A DNA stretch of 64,000 nucleotides from positions 44,457,539 to 44,521,538 of the forward strand of contig NC_073311.1 in assembly GCF_027595985.1 (NCBI RefSeq), given 5' to 3'. Source of the stretch: Sorex araneus. Taxonomy: Eukaryota; Chordata; Mammalia; Eulipotyphla; Soricidae. The notes under the pieces are model-generated. The model was given only the letters and a program-made list of their open reading frames with translations. It searched no databases and was not told the origin of the DNA. Shown here one piece after another: positions 45,938 through 59,264 of this stretch. Numbering within the stretch: the first letter of the stretch is position 1; each line of letters begins with the position of its first letter. A program made the position numbers and the translations under genes.

Positions 45938-46395
45938 CGTAGAAATTTCATGATATATTGAGAGAGGCACAAAGAGTATCAAACGAAATAGACTTAAATA
46001 AAAGAATTCCAAAACACAGTAATCAAAATGGTGAACTCAAAAAACAATACTACTTAAAGCAGCAAGAGAGAAGCAAATCCTCACATATGAGGAAAATAGC
46101 ATAGGATCTTGACGGGCCTTTCATATGACATTGTACAGTCCAGGAAAAGTGTGGAACAACATACTCAAAGTACTGACTAATAAAAACTCCTAGCCTAGAG
46201 TACACTACCCTGATAGCTGTCATTTAGAATTGAGGGAGGGATAAGAACATTTTTAAACAAACAAGAACTGGCAGCACTTTCAACAACTAAATCAATCCTG
46301 CAAGAATTACTGAAAGGCTGCTTGTAAAAAATAGATTTTTGAAAATACAACCATATATCACACACATACACATGCAAAGGGCAACATAGACTTTT

Positions 46396-49300
46396 ATGTC
46401 AATAAGCTCTCTGAATATCAATGTGCTAAAAAGGCATACAGTAGCTGGATGGATTAAAATAGAAAACTCATCCATTTGCTGTCTACAGGAAACACACCTA
46501 AACTCTCAGAATAAATACAGACATAGAGTGAAAGAATGGAGAACAAGCATACAAGTCAATGGAAGACAAACCTGGAACAGCCATGTTTATATCAGTCTAA
46601 AATCCACTAAGTAAAAAGAATGTAATTAAAGACAATGTTGGATACTGCTTATTGGTCCAAGGAATAATAGATTAATAACTTAACTGTCATTAACGTTTAC
46701 ACACTAACTGAAAACTCAGCAAAGTTCATAAAACTTCTGCTCACAAACCTTCATAAACACATAGATGGAAACAGTAGTAGTGGGAGACATTCAACACACT
46801 ATTTTCCCCACTAGACAAATTAACTAGGCAGTATGTCAGTAAAGAAACAAGAACCCTAAATGAGGAGCTGAAAAAACTGGGATTGTTGGGCATATAAAAG
46901 CCTCTACATCCCCCCCCCAACAAGAATATACACATACTTCTCTAATGCACACATGACATTCCAGAGTATATCACATATTAGGCCACAACTCAAACATACA
47001 TAAATTTACAAGCATAGAAATTGTACAAACTATCTTCTTATACCACAATGCCTTGAAATTAGAAGTGAACTATAGAAAGAAGATGAGGAAAACATCCAAC
47101 AATCAGAAGCTGAACAAACACTGCTAAATAATAGTTGGATCAAAGAAAAATCAAGGAAGAAAGAAAAAGATTCCCTGCAGCTAATGAGAATGAAGGAACA
47201 TCTATCAGAATCTATGGGATATAGCAAAAGTTGGACAAAGAGGGAAATTCATAGCATTGCAGGCCTACATTAAGAAAGAAGAAAATCAGCAACTTAAATA
47301 TTCATCTCAAAAACCTGTATAAGGAACAACAAACAAATCCAAGAAGTAGCAGAAGGAGGGAAATAATAAAAACTAGGGTATCACTGTATCACTGTCATCC
47401 CGTTGATCATTGATTTGCTCGAGTAGAGGCCAGGAACGTCTCCATTTGTCCTAGCCCTGAGATTTAGCAGCCTCTCTTTACTTATTCTTCCCAGTGGTGC
47501 TGCATTGGAGGCTCTTTCAGGGTAAGGGGAATGAGACCCATCATTATTAGTGTATTTGGCATATTGAATATGCCACAGAGAGCTTGCCAGGTTCTGCCAT
47601 TCGGGCAGGATGCTCTCGATACCTTGCCAGGTTCTCTGAGAGGGAGAACTAAGCTATAAGAGGGTGCTCCCAGGAGTTCAATCTTATAGTCTCTGGATGT
47701 TGGCCATTGGTGGGATTATATGGCGCCGGGGGCAGTTTCTGGGTGTGACCACCTAGCTACTGGAAAATAGGGGATCTGGGCAGAAGAGGCCCGGTCCCGA
47801 TCTAAGCAGGCTTGGAGATCTCAGCCCCCGGTCCTGCACACCTGGGTTTCTCAGCCGCTTCCTTCATGCATGAGGCTTGTCCGAACATGTGGAGAGAGGC
47901 CTTGAGCATGGCTGTAGCTGAGTTCTGGAGGTCTTTGACTGTTGGGGCTCTGCTGGGGGTGGTGGTGGAGGAGGAAAACTTAACTCGCCCAGCTCTGAGA
48001 CTTTGTGTCGCTCTTTCGGGACCATTGCCCACCCCCCCCAACCCCCCCACCCCCGCATCGTGTAATCCCATCAACAGCCAATATCCAGAGACTATAAAAC
48101 AATGCTCCTGGAAGACAGCGACTCAGAGCCTCTTGCCCCCACTCCTGGCTGTCTTCACATGGGTCCCTCAGAGCAGGGCAGGTTGAGTTTTCCACCCCAT
48201 CCAGAGCAGAGCCCCGGCAGAGGAACCCAGGTGTGCGGGACACCCACAAACTGCCCCCTGCGCTGTGTAATCCCATCAATGGCCAAGATCCAAAAACTAG
48301 AGTAAACTTAACAAAATACAAACCAAGAAAGCTGTTCAAAGAATCAATGAAACAAGGAGCTAGTTCTTCAAAAAAACTAAACAAGATAGATGAAACTTTT
48401 AGCTGATGAAGAAAAAAGAGAAAATATACAAATAAATAGAATCAGAGATGAAAATGAAATTACAACAGATCCTTCAGAAATCCAAAATATAATGAGAGGA
48501 TACTATGAACAACTTTGTGCTCTTAAATTGGAGAACCTAAAAGAAATGGATAGCTTCTTAGTCATGTAATCTCCCAAAGCTGAGTAAGGAGGAAGTAGAA
48601 AGCCTAAACAAATCACTAAACAAATCAATCACAAGTAAGGAAATTGAAACAGTAACTAAGAATCTCTCCAAGAACAAAAGTACCAGTCCAGATGGGTTCA
48701 CTGGTGAGTTCTATCAAACATTCAAAAGAGATTTACTGCCTATACTTTTTAAGCTCTTCCAAAATATCAAAGACACAGGAATCCTTCCTAACATCTTCTG
48801 GGAACTAACATTGCAGCAATATGAAAGCAAATAGAGACACTTCCAGAGAAGAAATTTTCAGGCCAATCTCCCTGTTGAATACCAATGCAAAAATCCTTAA
48901 CAAAATCTTAGCATATTTAATACAAAAACATATCAAAAAATCACACGCCCTAATTATGTGGGACACATCCCAGGGAAGAAAGGGTGGTTCATCATATGCA
49001 AATTAATTATCATAATACACCACATTAATAAAATGAAAGATAAGAAGCATATCATATTAATTGATGCAGAGAAAGCCCTTGACAAAATCTGATGTCAATT
49101 CATGATAAAAACCCTCAACAAAATAGGGGTGGAATGAGCCTTCCTTTAGATAATAATGGCCATTTATAATAAGCTCAGAATCCATATCAACGTTAATAGT
49201 GAAATTGTTTCATTTTTTTACCTGAATTACATTGAAACAAAGAATTTCACCAAAACTAAAGGAATTCCCTGAGATGAGGCATAAGACAAGGATGTCCACT

Positions 49301-50820
49301 CTCTCCACTTCTACTAAACATAGTATTAGAAGTCCTGGCTATAGCAATCAGTCAAGAAAAGCAAATCGAAGGAACTAAATTGGAAAAGAAGAACTCAAGT
49401 TATCACTATTTGCAGATGACATGACAATATACCTAAAGAGTCCACAATAAAGCTCCTAGGAACAATAAACCTTTACAGCAAAGTGGCTGGCTACAAAGTC
49501 AGTACACAAAAATCAATTGCATTCTTATATACAAAGAATTAATTTGAGGAGTAAGTGGTCAAGGAGTTCATTCCATTTAAAATAGTATCCAAAAAATCAA
49601 GTATCTACAAATCAACTTTTAAAAAATGTGGGAAATTTATACCATGATAACTTTAATCACTTGAAGAGATATAACACCTTAGGAAATGGAAACATTTTCC
49701 ATATTCCTGGATTGGAAGAAACAACATTATTATAATGACTATCCTACCTAAGTTATTATATAGATTCAACCTAATGTGCATCCAAATTCAGATGACATTC
49801 TTCCAGGATCTAGAAACATCAATAATATAGTTTGCATGGAATCATAAAAGATCATGAATAGCCGAATCTATACTGAAAAGAAGAAATTTCAAAATAAGAA
49901 ATTGGGAGGTATTTCATCACCTAATTTGGAACTGTTATTTAGTTATAGTGATCAAAACTGCATGGTCCTTGAATAAAGATGGACCCTCTGATCAATGAGC
50001 CAGAATCAAATACCCTATGGCAAACCCCATTATATATATGGACAGTTAATTTTTAATAAGGGAGCTGAGAACATAAAATGGAATAATGATAGCCTCTTCA
50101 ATAAATGGTTCTGGGAAAACTGTATAACTATATATAAGAAATCAAGGCTGGATCCATATTTTACAACACAAGTCAATTTAAGGTGGATCAACGATATCGA
50201 GATATGGCTAGAAATTATGTGTTCTGCCTATATTGAGGGGAAAAAAAGGCAGAACACTTCAAAATTTGGACCTACCAGTTATCTTCAGTGATCTGTCACC
50301 TCTGGCAAAGACAATACAATGAAAAAATAAACAAATGGGACTACATAAAATTAAAGAGATTATGCAGGGCAAAAGAAACAGAGAGTAAAACTAAAAGACA
50401 GGTAATTATATATGAAAAAGTAATATTTGCATTCAACACATCAGATAAATATGTGATATCCAGGATACATAAAATACACAAAGATCAACAAAAATTATCA
50501 AAAAGCCTTCCCGGAGAGGCAAAAAGGTATAGTAGAAATGACATCTGCATTTGTATGTTCATTGCAGCACTGTTTACAATAGCCAAAATCTGGAAAAAAA
50601 ACCGGCGTGCCCAAAAAAAGATGACTGGTTAAAGAAACTTTGGTACATCTAGCACAATGGAATACTATGCATCTGTTAGAAAAGATGAAGTCATGAAATT
50701 TGAAATTTTGCATATAAGTGGATCAGCATGGAAAGTATCATGCGAAGTGAAATGAGTCAGAAAGAGAGAGACAGACATAGAAAGATCGCACTCATCTGTG
50801 GAATATAAAATAACAGAGTG
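46396..50820 (+). pseudogene. L1 ORF2 remnant (endonuclease and reverse transcriptase)
   Basis: Endonuclease start at 46396-46614 with 'WIKIENSSICCLQETHLNS'; the 'QETHL' Glu is the conserved metal ligand. Text continues to 47368, is split by the composite SINE, and resumes at 48305 ('NETRS'-like then 'KKLNKIDE'). Reverse transcriptase text '[19 protein letters not shown]' is at about 48862. 'FADD'-type palm text is near 49410 ('tttgcagatgacatgaca'), and C-terminal text lies at 49995-50291. Part of the C-terminus near 50500 is missing. Multiple stops and frameshifts. Confidence 0.85.
47381..48291 (-). mobile_element. Composite shrew SINE, antisense, joined to a partial sense copy
   Basis: 47381-48055 is an antisense long composite SINE ('atcactgtatcactgtcatc', 'ttgatcattgatttgctcg', 'ttatagtctctggatgttgg'). 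After a C-rich stretch at about 48025-48058 a partial plus-strand copy of its GC-rich half follows (48060-48291, 'gcagagccccggcagagg', 'tcccatcaatggccaagatc'). Together they split L1 ORF2, flanked by near-identical 'aaaaactagggta' (47368-47380) and 'aaaaactagagta' (48292-48304). Confidence 0.8.
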
Positions 50821-51280
50821 GGAGACTAACACACAAGAGTAGTAGAGATAAGAACCAGGAGGTCTGCCCCACAGCTTGGAAACTGGCCATATATGCTTGG
50901 GGAAAAGGCAGCTCAGATAGAGAAGGGTACACAAAGTAGAGGATATTGGGAGGATCCATTCAGATTGGAAGATGTGAACTGAAAGTAGACTATAGACCGA
51001 ACATGAAGGCCACTCAATACCTCTGCTGCAAACTACAACACCCAAAGGGAGAGGGAACAAAATGGAATACCCTGATGCAGTGGCAGGATGGGGGCAGTGG
51101 GTGTTGAGGGATGAGGTGGGGTGGCAAGAGGGATACTGGGATCATTGGTGGAGGTGAAGGGGCACTGGTGGAGGGATGGGTAAACGATCACTGTATGAGT
51201 GAAATGCAAACACAAAAGTTCATAAGTTTGTAACTGTACATCACAGTGATTCTCTAAAAAAATTTTTAAAAATTATTAAA

Positions 51281-52320
51281 AAGGCCTACCAAAAAATGAA
51301 AAGAGGAAATGAATAGACACTTCTCAGAAGTCTGTAGGTATATGAAAAAATGCTCAGCATCACTTATCATCAGAGAATCCAAATCAATATAATATGACAA
51401 TGAGATGCTATCTCACACCAATGAGAATGACACATATCAAAAATAATAGGAACAATCTCTATTGGCGAGAATCTAGTGAAAAGGGGAACTCTAATCCACT
51501 GCTGGTGGGAATGTTATCTGGTAGAAGCCCTACGCAAAAACAACATGGAGAGTTCTAAGTAAACTTAGAGTTGAACTGCCATATGACTCAGCAACATCAC
51601 TTTTGGGTATTTACCCTCAAGACACTAAAGAACTCTTTCAAAAGGACATATGCACACCACTATTTATTGCTGCATTTAGTATGATAGCTAAGATATGGAA
51701 TCAACTAGGTGTCCAATGACAGATGAGTGAATTATAAAGATGTGGTATGTAATTAACAATGGAATACTATGCAGCTACTAAGAAAAATGAAATCATGCAA
51801 TTTGCTGATTGGAACTGGAAATAGCACGTTGAGTGATGTAAGCCAGAAGAAAACAAACACAGGATTATCTCACTTACCTGTGGTATATAGAATATTGGAT
51901 GAGGGAACACACTGTAGTAAAGGGGGAATCAAGATCACCCTTGACTCAGTGTTTAGAGAGGAGAAGAATAGAGCAGGAAAGAAATCAAGTGGGGAAGAAG
52001 AGAATGGGATGTAATAGGTGAACAGGCATCAGACATCAGGGCTTCAGTTATACTGGTAATATGTGTGAGTGGTATAGCCATATATTCAAAACATAGTCAA
52101 CAAAATGAAAAACATGAGATCTAAGTGGCAAACTTTGTAATGTGCCCTTCAAATTGACAGGTGGGGATGGGCTAGGGCTTGCAGTGGGGAGGGAATATGG
52201 AAACAAGGATGGAGGGAAGGTGATACTGGTGGTGGGATTGATGTTGAAGTGTTATAGCCTAAAACTCAATTATCAATAACTCTGTAAATCATAGTTCTTT
52301 AATTACAAAATGGAAAAAAA
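51281..52320 (+). mobile_element. Second L1, 3' end only
   Basis: Begins in late ORF2 ('aatgaatagacacttctcag', 'gagatgctatctcacaccaa', 'aatccactgctggtgggaat'), runs through the ORF2 end ('atggaatactatgcagctac') and the 3' UTR to an A-rich end at about 52300. It directly abuts the A tail of the upstream L1, so two L1 3' ends stand in tandem. Confidence 0.85.
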
Positions 52321-52498
52321 TATTCCACCTTTTAAACAAACAAAAATACTGTCAATAAATTGGCAAAACAGAACGAAGTATCTCTTAGACCTTCTTTGTC
52401 TTCCAGAAGACAAATTCTGTTATTGATACAAAATCATTATCTCATGCACTATGGCCAAGAAATAACGGAGCTGTGCAAACACAAGGTCTACATGACGC

Positions 52499-52752
52499 TG
52501 TGGCTGTCACTGTCACTGTCATCCTGTTGCTCATTAATTTGTTCGAGCGGGCACCAGTAACATCTCTCATTGTGAGACTTATTGTTACTGTTTTTGGCAT
52601 ATCCAATACGCCACGGGTAGCTTGCCAGGCTCTGCCGTTCGGGCGAGATACTCTCGGTAGCTTGCCGGGCTCTCCGAGAGAGGCGGAGGAATCAAACACG
52701 GGTCGGCTGCGTGAAAGGCGAATGCCCTACCTCTGTGCTATCGCTCCAGCCC
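52499..52752 (-). mobile_element. Short form of the second shrew SINE family, antisense
   Basis: 'tcgagcgggcaccagtaaca', 'tttggcatatccaatacgcc' and 'ctatcgctccagccc' on the plus strand, the exact complement order of the copy at 6811. Ends at the tRNA-like head. Confidence 0.92.
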
Positions 52753-52975
52753 ACATTGAGGCTATTTAATAAAAACATTACTTTGGAATGTTGGGGATGT
52801 AATATTGCTGGAACTGCAGGCCTGTCTTTGCATCCACCCCTCACCACCACAACCATTGGATAGAAGTTTGCTAAAGTGAAAACTATAGACTCCCAGTAAA
52901 GTTACTGGGATTTTTATGTAAACTAATGATAAGATCTTTTCCCTAGAAAATCCATTTTTATAAAAGCAGAATGAG

Positions 52976-53145
52976 AGGCTGGAAAGATAGCACAGCAGGT
53001 ATGACACTTGCCTTGCATGTGGTCAACCCTAGTTAAATCCCTGGCACAATTAGATGATTTCCTGAGCACCACCAAGAGTGACCCTTGAGCCCTACTGGGC
53101 TTGGCATCAAAGCCAAAAACACAACACAACACAACACAACACAAA
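52976..53145 (+). mobile_element. Old short SINE with an (ACAAC)n tail
   Basis: 'gaggctggaaagatagcaca', 'gccttgcatgtggtcaaccc' and 'gatttcctgagcaccaccaa' in plus order. It ends in about five 'acaac' units that probably evolved from the A tail. Confidence 0.8.
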
Positions 53146-53439
53146 ATGAACAAACAAGGCAGCTCTAGAAAGAGGTTGGGTGGGACCAGTCTTTCTTTAG
53201 TGTTTAGACTGTTCATAGACTCCACTTCTTGAAATGATGGAAGCTGGGCTTGGAGGTAAAGGAACCTCTGGCCTTGAGATGTTTCTTCTCCATCTTTTCC
53301 TCTTAGAGCAGCCAAGAAGAGGGCTTATGCACCCATCACCACACTCACAAGAATGTGACCCTATTTTCCTGGGACAGTAAGGAAGGGGTATATTCTATGT
53401 CATCTGAAGGGTAGATATTTCAATGAAAAGCTAATGTCC

Positions 53440-53900
53440 CCCACCTTTTTGAGGTGCCCTGATTTACAATACTGTTAATGATAGTTTTCTCAGTACTTCA
53501 TACCCATCAGTTCCCAGTTCCCTCCACCAATGTCCCAAGGGCACCTCTAACACCCTTTCCCACCCTAATTCACATCCCCAGGTAAAGCTCAATTAATTCT
53601 ATGGATTAGTCCTGCAGCTCTGTTGCTTTGGACATTCGTTTCTATCTAACTACATATCTTTATATCCCACTTATGAGATATCATTCTGCATCTGTCTCTC
53701 TCCTTGTAAATAACTTCATTCAGCATGATACCCCCTTTACCATCCATGTAGTGACAAATTGCATGCTTTTATCTTTTCTTGTGATCTCATGATCGTGATT
53801 TGTGAGAAGTATTCCATGGTGTTTGTATACCACAATTTATCAGTTATTTGTTTTGGAGCATTTTTTCCCCAGAATTGGCTATTCTGAATAGCGCTGAGCA
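53440..53900 (-). mobile_element. L1 3' end, antisense
   Basis: 'gatttacaatactgttaatg', 'tatcccacttatgagatatc', 'cttcattcagcatgatacc' and 'agtattccatggtgtttgta' are antisense L1 3' UTR and ORF2-end text. Confidence 0.75.
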
Positions 53901-55429
53901 ACTAGTTTGTTGCTAGAGATCTACAGATGGAAAAAGACATGCTAAATTCCAAACACTATTTTTTAAGGGCAGAATTAGACCTGTTCCAAAGATATACAGG
54001 CAGGGGTATTTGTCTGTAGTAGCATATTTGTATAATGTCAAAAAGGAAGAAATAATATGCTACCTTAATGTGGGATGATTAGTTCAAATAAATATTGGCT
54101 CTTATAAAATGGCATATGGGGCTGAATTTCAAATGGTAATAAAGATTTATATTTACTGACCTGGAAATTGAGCTGTTACTATTATGTGTGAAAGAAGAGA
54201 ATAGCTATGGTCTGTAATTCTGTGTCAGAAGATATCACCCATCATCAAATTATCTATGTATTTCTTATATTATTCCATCTTGAATTTTCAGTTTTCTGGA
54301 GAGGCCACCTCTGTTGGTGATGAGGATCAAACCTAAGACTTCAAACCATGTACTTCAGTGCATTGATTCATCTCCCTTGCCCATATTTTCCCACTTTATA
54401 AGAAATACATAGATAATTCATGTTCTACTAAAAATGTGAACACTAAATACAGCGTCTAATTAAAGAATATTTTCCAGAACCCATTTATTCTCAGAGGACA
54501 CCATTGTGAAAAAAAAGAAGCATGACCTGATAGGTGAAGGGATAAGAAAAATTTTAGTGTCTGAGCCATCATATAGCTTTCTTTCAACAAAATAATTTTA
54601 AGCATTTATGGACTATCCAATGATATTTTGGCAAATCTGTAAATTTTTATACAACAGACTTTTCAAACTTTATTTAAAAAATGTGTTATTTGTGAATAAA
54701 TTTCATGCTTAAAGAAGCACCTTGTAACCAAATTACACAAAACTGCATCCTCAGGTGACACCTGAAGAAAGAATTACTTTGCCAAATGTGTTTTTGAATT
54801 CATATCCCTTAATTGCCTTCAGAAAGGTGGAATCCTGTTGTAATTTCATTAGCAGTGATATGAGAGTCAACTTCCCCACAGCTTGGCTGGGTATCATTAT
54901 GCAAACAAGCTCTGTGCTACACCAACAACTTTATCAACTGTAAGTTAAAAGAAAGTGATGTCTCATTCTTCCATTCTTCTGGTCATACATCACTCTTGGC
55001 ATTCAAGGAATTTTTGTATTTAACGATATGGATTTTTAAAAAAATCAGTGATTTTGTAAGGGACTGGACAAAGATAGGCTTCACAAAGGGAAATGCTCTT
55101 TGCTTTAAATTTCTATTTCTGTACATTCTGATCAATTAAGTGGCTCAGATATAAATTCACATTATGGCCAGATATTTTTAAGTTTTGTTTGTTTAGAGAA
55201 ATGAATCAAATAGCATGCACTAAAAAGAGCAACTGTGAATAAAGGGAAGCCCTCGATCTTATAAAAGTGCTGTATTCCAAATTTATGATTTCCCGGTACT
55301 TCCACGTTGAATGACCCCAATAATCATTCCAAAGAGGAAACTGTGGAGGATTACTCTGGACTTTCATTCCTCCTGCCATCATTCCCTCTCCCTTCTGGAT
55401 TCTTCCTCTTTATGCTCACCTCCCTCCCC
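53901..55429. other. AT-rich intergenic DNA with one old SINE scrap
   Basis: A worn antisense SINE lies at about 54288-54385 ('gatgaggatcaaacctaaga', 'catctcccttgccc'). Otherwise nothing recognised. Confidence 0.4.
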
Positions 55430-55700
55430 CCACCTGCTGCTGATCCAAAGAAGAAAGCCATTTCCATTGGCTGTGGCTGCCTGGGGAGATCTATATTACT
55501 CTGGAAAGACAAGAGTTGTCACCATGTTGGTAAAGTGTGAAATTCGGTTTTGATTGTAAAAGGAAGCCATTTCAATGAGATTACACCGTGACCACGTAGA
55601 TTAAACTCAGCCATATGGCCCTGGGATGCTTCTTCTACTGTCAGGTAACAGTGCATTGTTAATGACGTGGTGATGACATTTTCAGATGGAAAACAAAGCC
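55430..55700. promoter_or_regulatory. Candidate conserved non-coding element
   Basis: Repeat-free text with closely packed motif words: 'gccatttccattggctgtgg', 'gggagatctatattactc', 'caggtaacagtgcattgtta' (a half E-box with a SOX-like word) and 'atgacgtggtgatgac' (CRE-like). A (CT)n run follows at about 55765-55786. The call is by texture only. Confidence 0.28.
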
Positions 55701-55789
55701 ACCTGGACTGGAAGAAGGGGTGGAGGGAGGAAATGACAAGATGCTGGTAAGCAGTAACAGAGCTCTCTCTCTCTCTCTCTCTCTCTGCG

Positions 55790-58645
55790 GGCTTTGAAGA
55801 AGAGATGGGATTTGTGTAATTCACAAGTAAAAACTAAACATGTGAGCAGTGTTAGAAACATCATCCTACCTCTTGCTTGACAGAGTAAAATGATGTGTTT
55901 TCATGAACAGGATTCCACGGTTGACTCAGAGATGGTTTGACCTCTTTTACCATCAGTTTCTTCATCTGTTAATTGGATATAAAAGCACACTTTCAGACAG
56001 TTGTCGCATAAACAATACAGTTTGTGTGATAATGATTTATAATGTGCTGCCATATAAATTTAAAAATAAGCTGGCTTCATTGACTGGATTTCTCAGTTGC
56101 AAGCGATAGAAATAAATTCCAGTTGATGAAAAGAGAAGAGAAACCCATTAAAAAGCTTTGAGTATGAGAGACATATTGGGAATTCCCAAGTCTAAAAATG
56201 AGTTAGAAAAAATGAAGCATAGGAGCATTCAAATCATGTTGGAAACTATTCCTCACAAATAGTTGGGAAAAGTTGCCGCCTTCAACTTCTGGAAACTATT
56301 ATTTGTACTGATCACATCTCTAGAACCAAACATGAGTGTGTCCCACTGATACTGATGGTGCCAATACCTGGAAATGGATTGGCTGTAGCCATAGCCCCCT
56401 CTTCCACTGTGACACAAATGGTTTCACTGATTCCTCTGTTTCTCTGTGCCATTATTATTTCCACAAATGAAAGGGAGTCTGATTGATTGGGACACTGATA
56501 TGAAAGAGTTTGGGAAAGCTGAATCTGGTCTTTCCCACTTTTATTCTGGAAGTTGAACTGTACTTTTTCCCAAAATGCTTAAGAATATCCAACATAAATT
56601 CCTCCCAAAACAAAATAAAACAAAAAAAAAGGAAAACAGACATTACCAATGAAAGCCCTACACATTTTTAGAGTAGGACTCATCAACCATTTCTTCAAAG
56701 AGTGAGAAGTAGCTTTTAATTTATGAGCAACTGATCAAAGTTGATGTGGTATAGTTGCAGTCAGGAGCGGAATGAAAATGCAAGTACATGGCTGCACGCA
56801 GTAAAATTTCGTTTACGAAAAGATTTGACTCTTAGGTAAAAATTTTGCATGTTCTTGCTTTAGAGTAGTGATAGTGCCACAGAGACACACTCTGCATGCT
56901 GTCCTTGACTTTGACTCTTGGCTGTCAATGGAGATAGTGACAGGTCTTTAAATTATATTCTGGCAAGATGTCACCACCTATTCAGTCATTTTGTCCCTGA
57001 TAATCTAGTTTCAACATTAACATTTTTGCTAGATAGTAAGTCACATGTAACCTACATGCATTGTGTGGAATTTCTGCTCATATCTGAGTGCTAAGCAGAG
57101 TTCCAGGTGGGAAGGGTGACAGAGAGTGAGTGGAAGAGCTTCCACCCTTCTTCCTGAACGTTCTCAGTTCTACTGCTCTATATAACCCCATAATAGGGCA
57201 ACTTTCATCACTGCTTATCATAAATGATATGCATAGTTTATTTATCTGAGGATCTCAGATATTAGTTTCTTCATAAGGACACATCACTTACATTTTAATA
57301 CTCATCATCATCATGTACTCTTAACATGTCCCCAGAGTTGGCTTATGTGACTTGAGGATGGAGAATAATTCATCTGATCTAATCGGCTTAATGACAACCA
57401 TAAGATATAAAAATTTTGTATCAAATGAATAAAGCAACTATTAGATGGAAAAATATCATTTCTTTCATCTTATAAATTAATTCAAGAGAATTATCCTAAA
57501 GTATGCCATATCTACTCTGGGCAGTGGAGCATGAAGATGCATAAAATACCTTTTCTGTCTTGGAGGACATCCTGTTACTTTTCTCTTTATAAATAAATTC
57601 TTTTTCTGGTTACTTATCATATAAAATTACCTGAAGAATACCAAATTTTGGAGGATGGTGTGTTTATTCGTCACTATATGAGGGAGGGCATTCATTGCTC
57701 TTATCAGGAATAGATTAGATGACAAGTATGGAAAACAAGTGTACAACAATAAGATATAATGAATAATTTCTCCTCTCCCTCTCTCCTTTGTCTTCTTTTC
57801 CCTCCTTCCTTATTCTTTTCTTTTCTCTCTGAGCAATAAGTATGTGTAGGGGTAGGATTGGAAAGATGATTGATTCAGTCATTCTCGGTGTTTTCAGAGT
57901 TGCCTTGTGTTTTGGGATGATGGCTCCATCCCAGGATGTGTCGTCTTTCCAAATAAGAAGGGGAAGGAGATAAAAAGAACATAAAGGTTGTACTAGCAGA
58001 TGGCCCTTTCTTTAATACTCTATAGCAATACCCCCTAGTAAAAACTATTTGTATTTCTTTAGTCAGAATGGTATCAATAGGCTACTAGAAAGGGTAGGGT
58101 AGAAGTATGGGGAAGGCCAGGAATTCTGCTTATTCTAATATGGCAGGAATCTATTAATAAGATAAAAGAGAAGAATGGATATTATGTCTCAAAGCCTCAA
58201 GTTCCCTCCTATATAATAGAATTTTAAAGCTACTTGGGACCAACCCATGGAGTCCACCAATAAACCGACATCTGGCGTGGATCTTTGTAGTCTTCTTGAT
58301 TGAGCTCTACTTTTCTGTTGGAATGTAAATTCAATTTTCAACACGGTGTCCTCAATTTCATCGACGTCACTGAATACTGAAAAGGCAAAACAGAAAATCT
58401 AACAGGCTTCCTCTTTCAGTTCCCTGAGCTACAGAGGTTAAATGGAACCTGAGAGGTATTAAATGATTCATCCAATATTGTACCACTATTAAGTAGGTTA
58501 TCCAAGGTCAGAACACATGAGTAGAATGCCGGGAATATTCTTTCAAAAGATTGCATTCTCAGTCAGATATCAAGGTTACAATAGTCACATCTATTGAAAT
58601 AAGATGGAATCTTTACTAACTGCTCCTTCTACTACTATAATCTAC

Positions 58646-58699
<54 letters not shown>

Positions 58700-59013
58700 C
58701 AGTAGTGATTAAAATGCATTTTTAGTCATTTTGGTGTTTTTTCCACTCCTGGAGTTCTCTAAAGGTTTTAATATTATTGAGCTCTGAATAAATAGTGGAT
58801 GAAAGAACATGACAAACTTATTTTCCAAATCTTGGTTTTTGGTGTTTCTACTTACTCCATAACTGCAACTTGAAACCCAGAAATAATTTAGATACTGTCT
58901 CATCTTTTCTCATGGCTACCTTCTGAGCATCACCGCATCAAAAAAAAAGTTCTAGAAAATGTCAGAGAAATTTGAAAATAAAAGGAAAATATTTTAAGTA
59001 ATTACTGATCTTA
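55790..59013. other. AT-rich intergenic DNA, no gene recognised
   Basis: More than 3 kb with no named repeat or exon, apart from a (GT)n microsatellite at about 58647-58697. The low repeat density here may itself reflect constraint. Confidence 0.4.
58647..58697. repeat. (GT)n microsatellite
   Basis: 'atatatatgtgtgtg' grading into about 22 GT units. Confidence 0.96.
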
Positions 59014-59264
59014 GGACTGGAGAGATAGCACAGTGGGTAGAGTATTTGCCTTGCACACGGCCAACCTGGGTTCGATTCTTCTGCCCCTCTCGGAGAGCCC
59101 GGCAAGCCACCGAGAGTATCCCGCCCTTACAGCAGAGCCTGGCAAGCACCCCATGACATATTCAATATGCCAAAACCAGTAACAACAAGTCTCACAATGG
59201 AGACGTTACTGGTGCCCGCTCAAGCAAATCGATGAACAACGGGACGACAGTGCTACAATGCTAC
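59014..59264 (+). mobile_element. Short form of the second shrew SINE family
   Basis: Head 'ggactggagagatagcacag', B-box 'ggttcgattct' at 59069-59079, body 'gagagtatcccgccc' and 'catattcaatatgccaaaac', end 'gggacgacagtgctacaatg'. Confidence 0.93.

Larger units (their letters stand above)
43680..46350 (+). pseudogene. L1 ORF1 remnant (RNA-binding coiled-coil protein), split
   Basis: Pieces read as ORF1 protein on either side of the insertions. 43680-43830 carries the N-terminal part. 44033-44334 carries a Lys/Glu-rich coiled-coil and 'LRIIEILEGEKKGKGEEEL', the conserved start of the RNA-recognition region. Text resumes at 45938 with 'REAQRVSNEIDLNKRIPKH'. The break at 44334/45938 is exactly spanned by the duplicated 'aaagaaataa'. 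Stops are frequent. Confidence 0.7.
43680..51280 (+). mobile_element. Long but dead L1 LINE carrying nested insertions
   Basis: ORF1-like text starts at the ATG at 43680. ORF2 endonuclease text starts near 46396, reverse transcriptase text lies at 48300-50300, and an L1 3' UTR ends in an A-rich tail at about 51245-51280. Interrupting it are a SINE (43845-44018), two L1-tailed elements (44337-45927) and a composite SINE pair (47381-48291). Frames carry many stops and shifts, so it is long inactive. Confidence 0.85.

Noticed and set aside
59014..59090. tRNA gene candidates at SINE heads
   Set aside because: A- and B-box-like words are present but no complete cloverleaf forms; they are SINE promoters.
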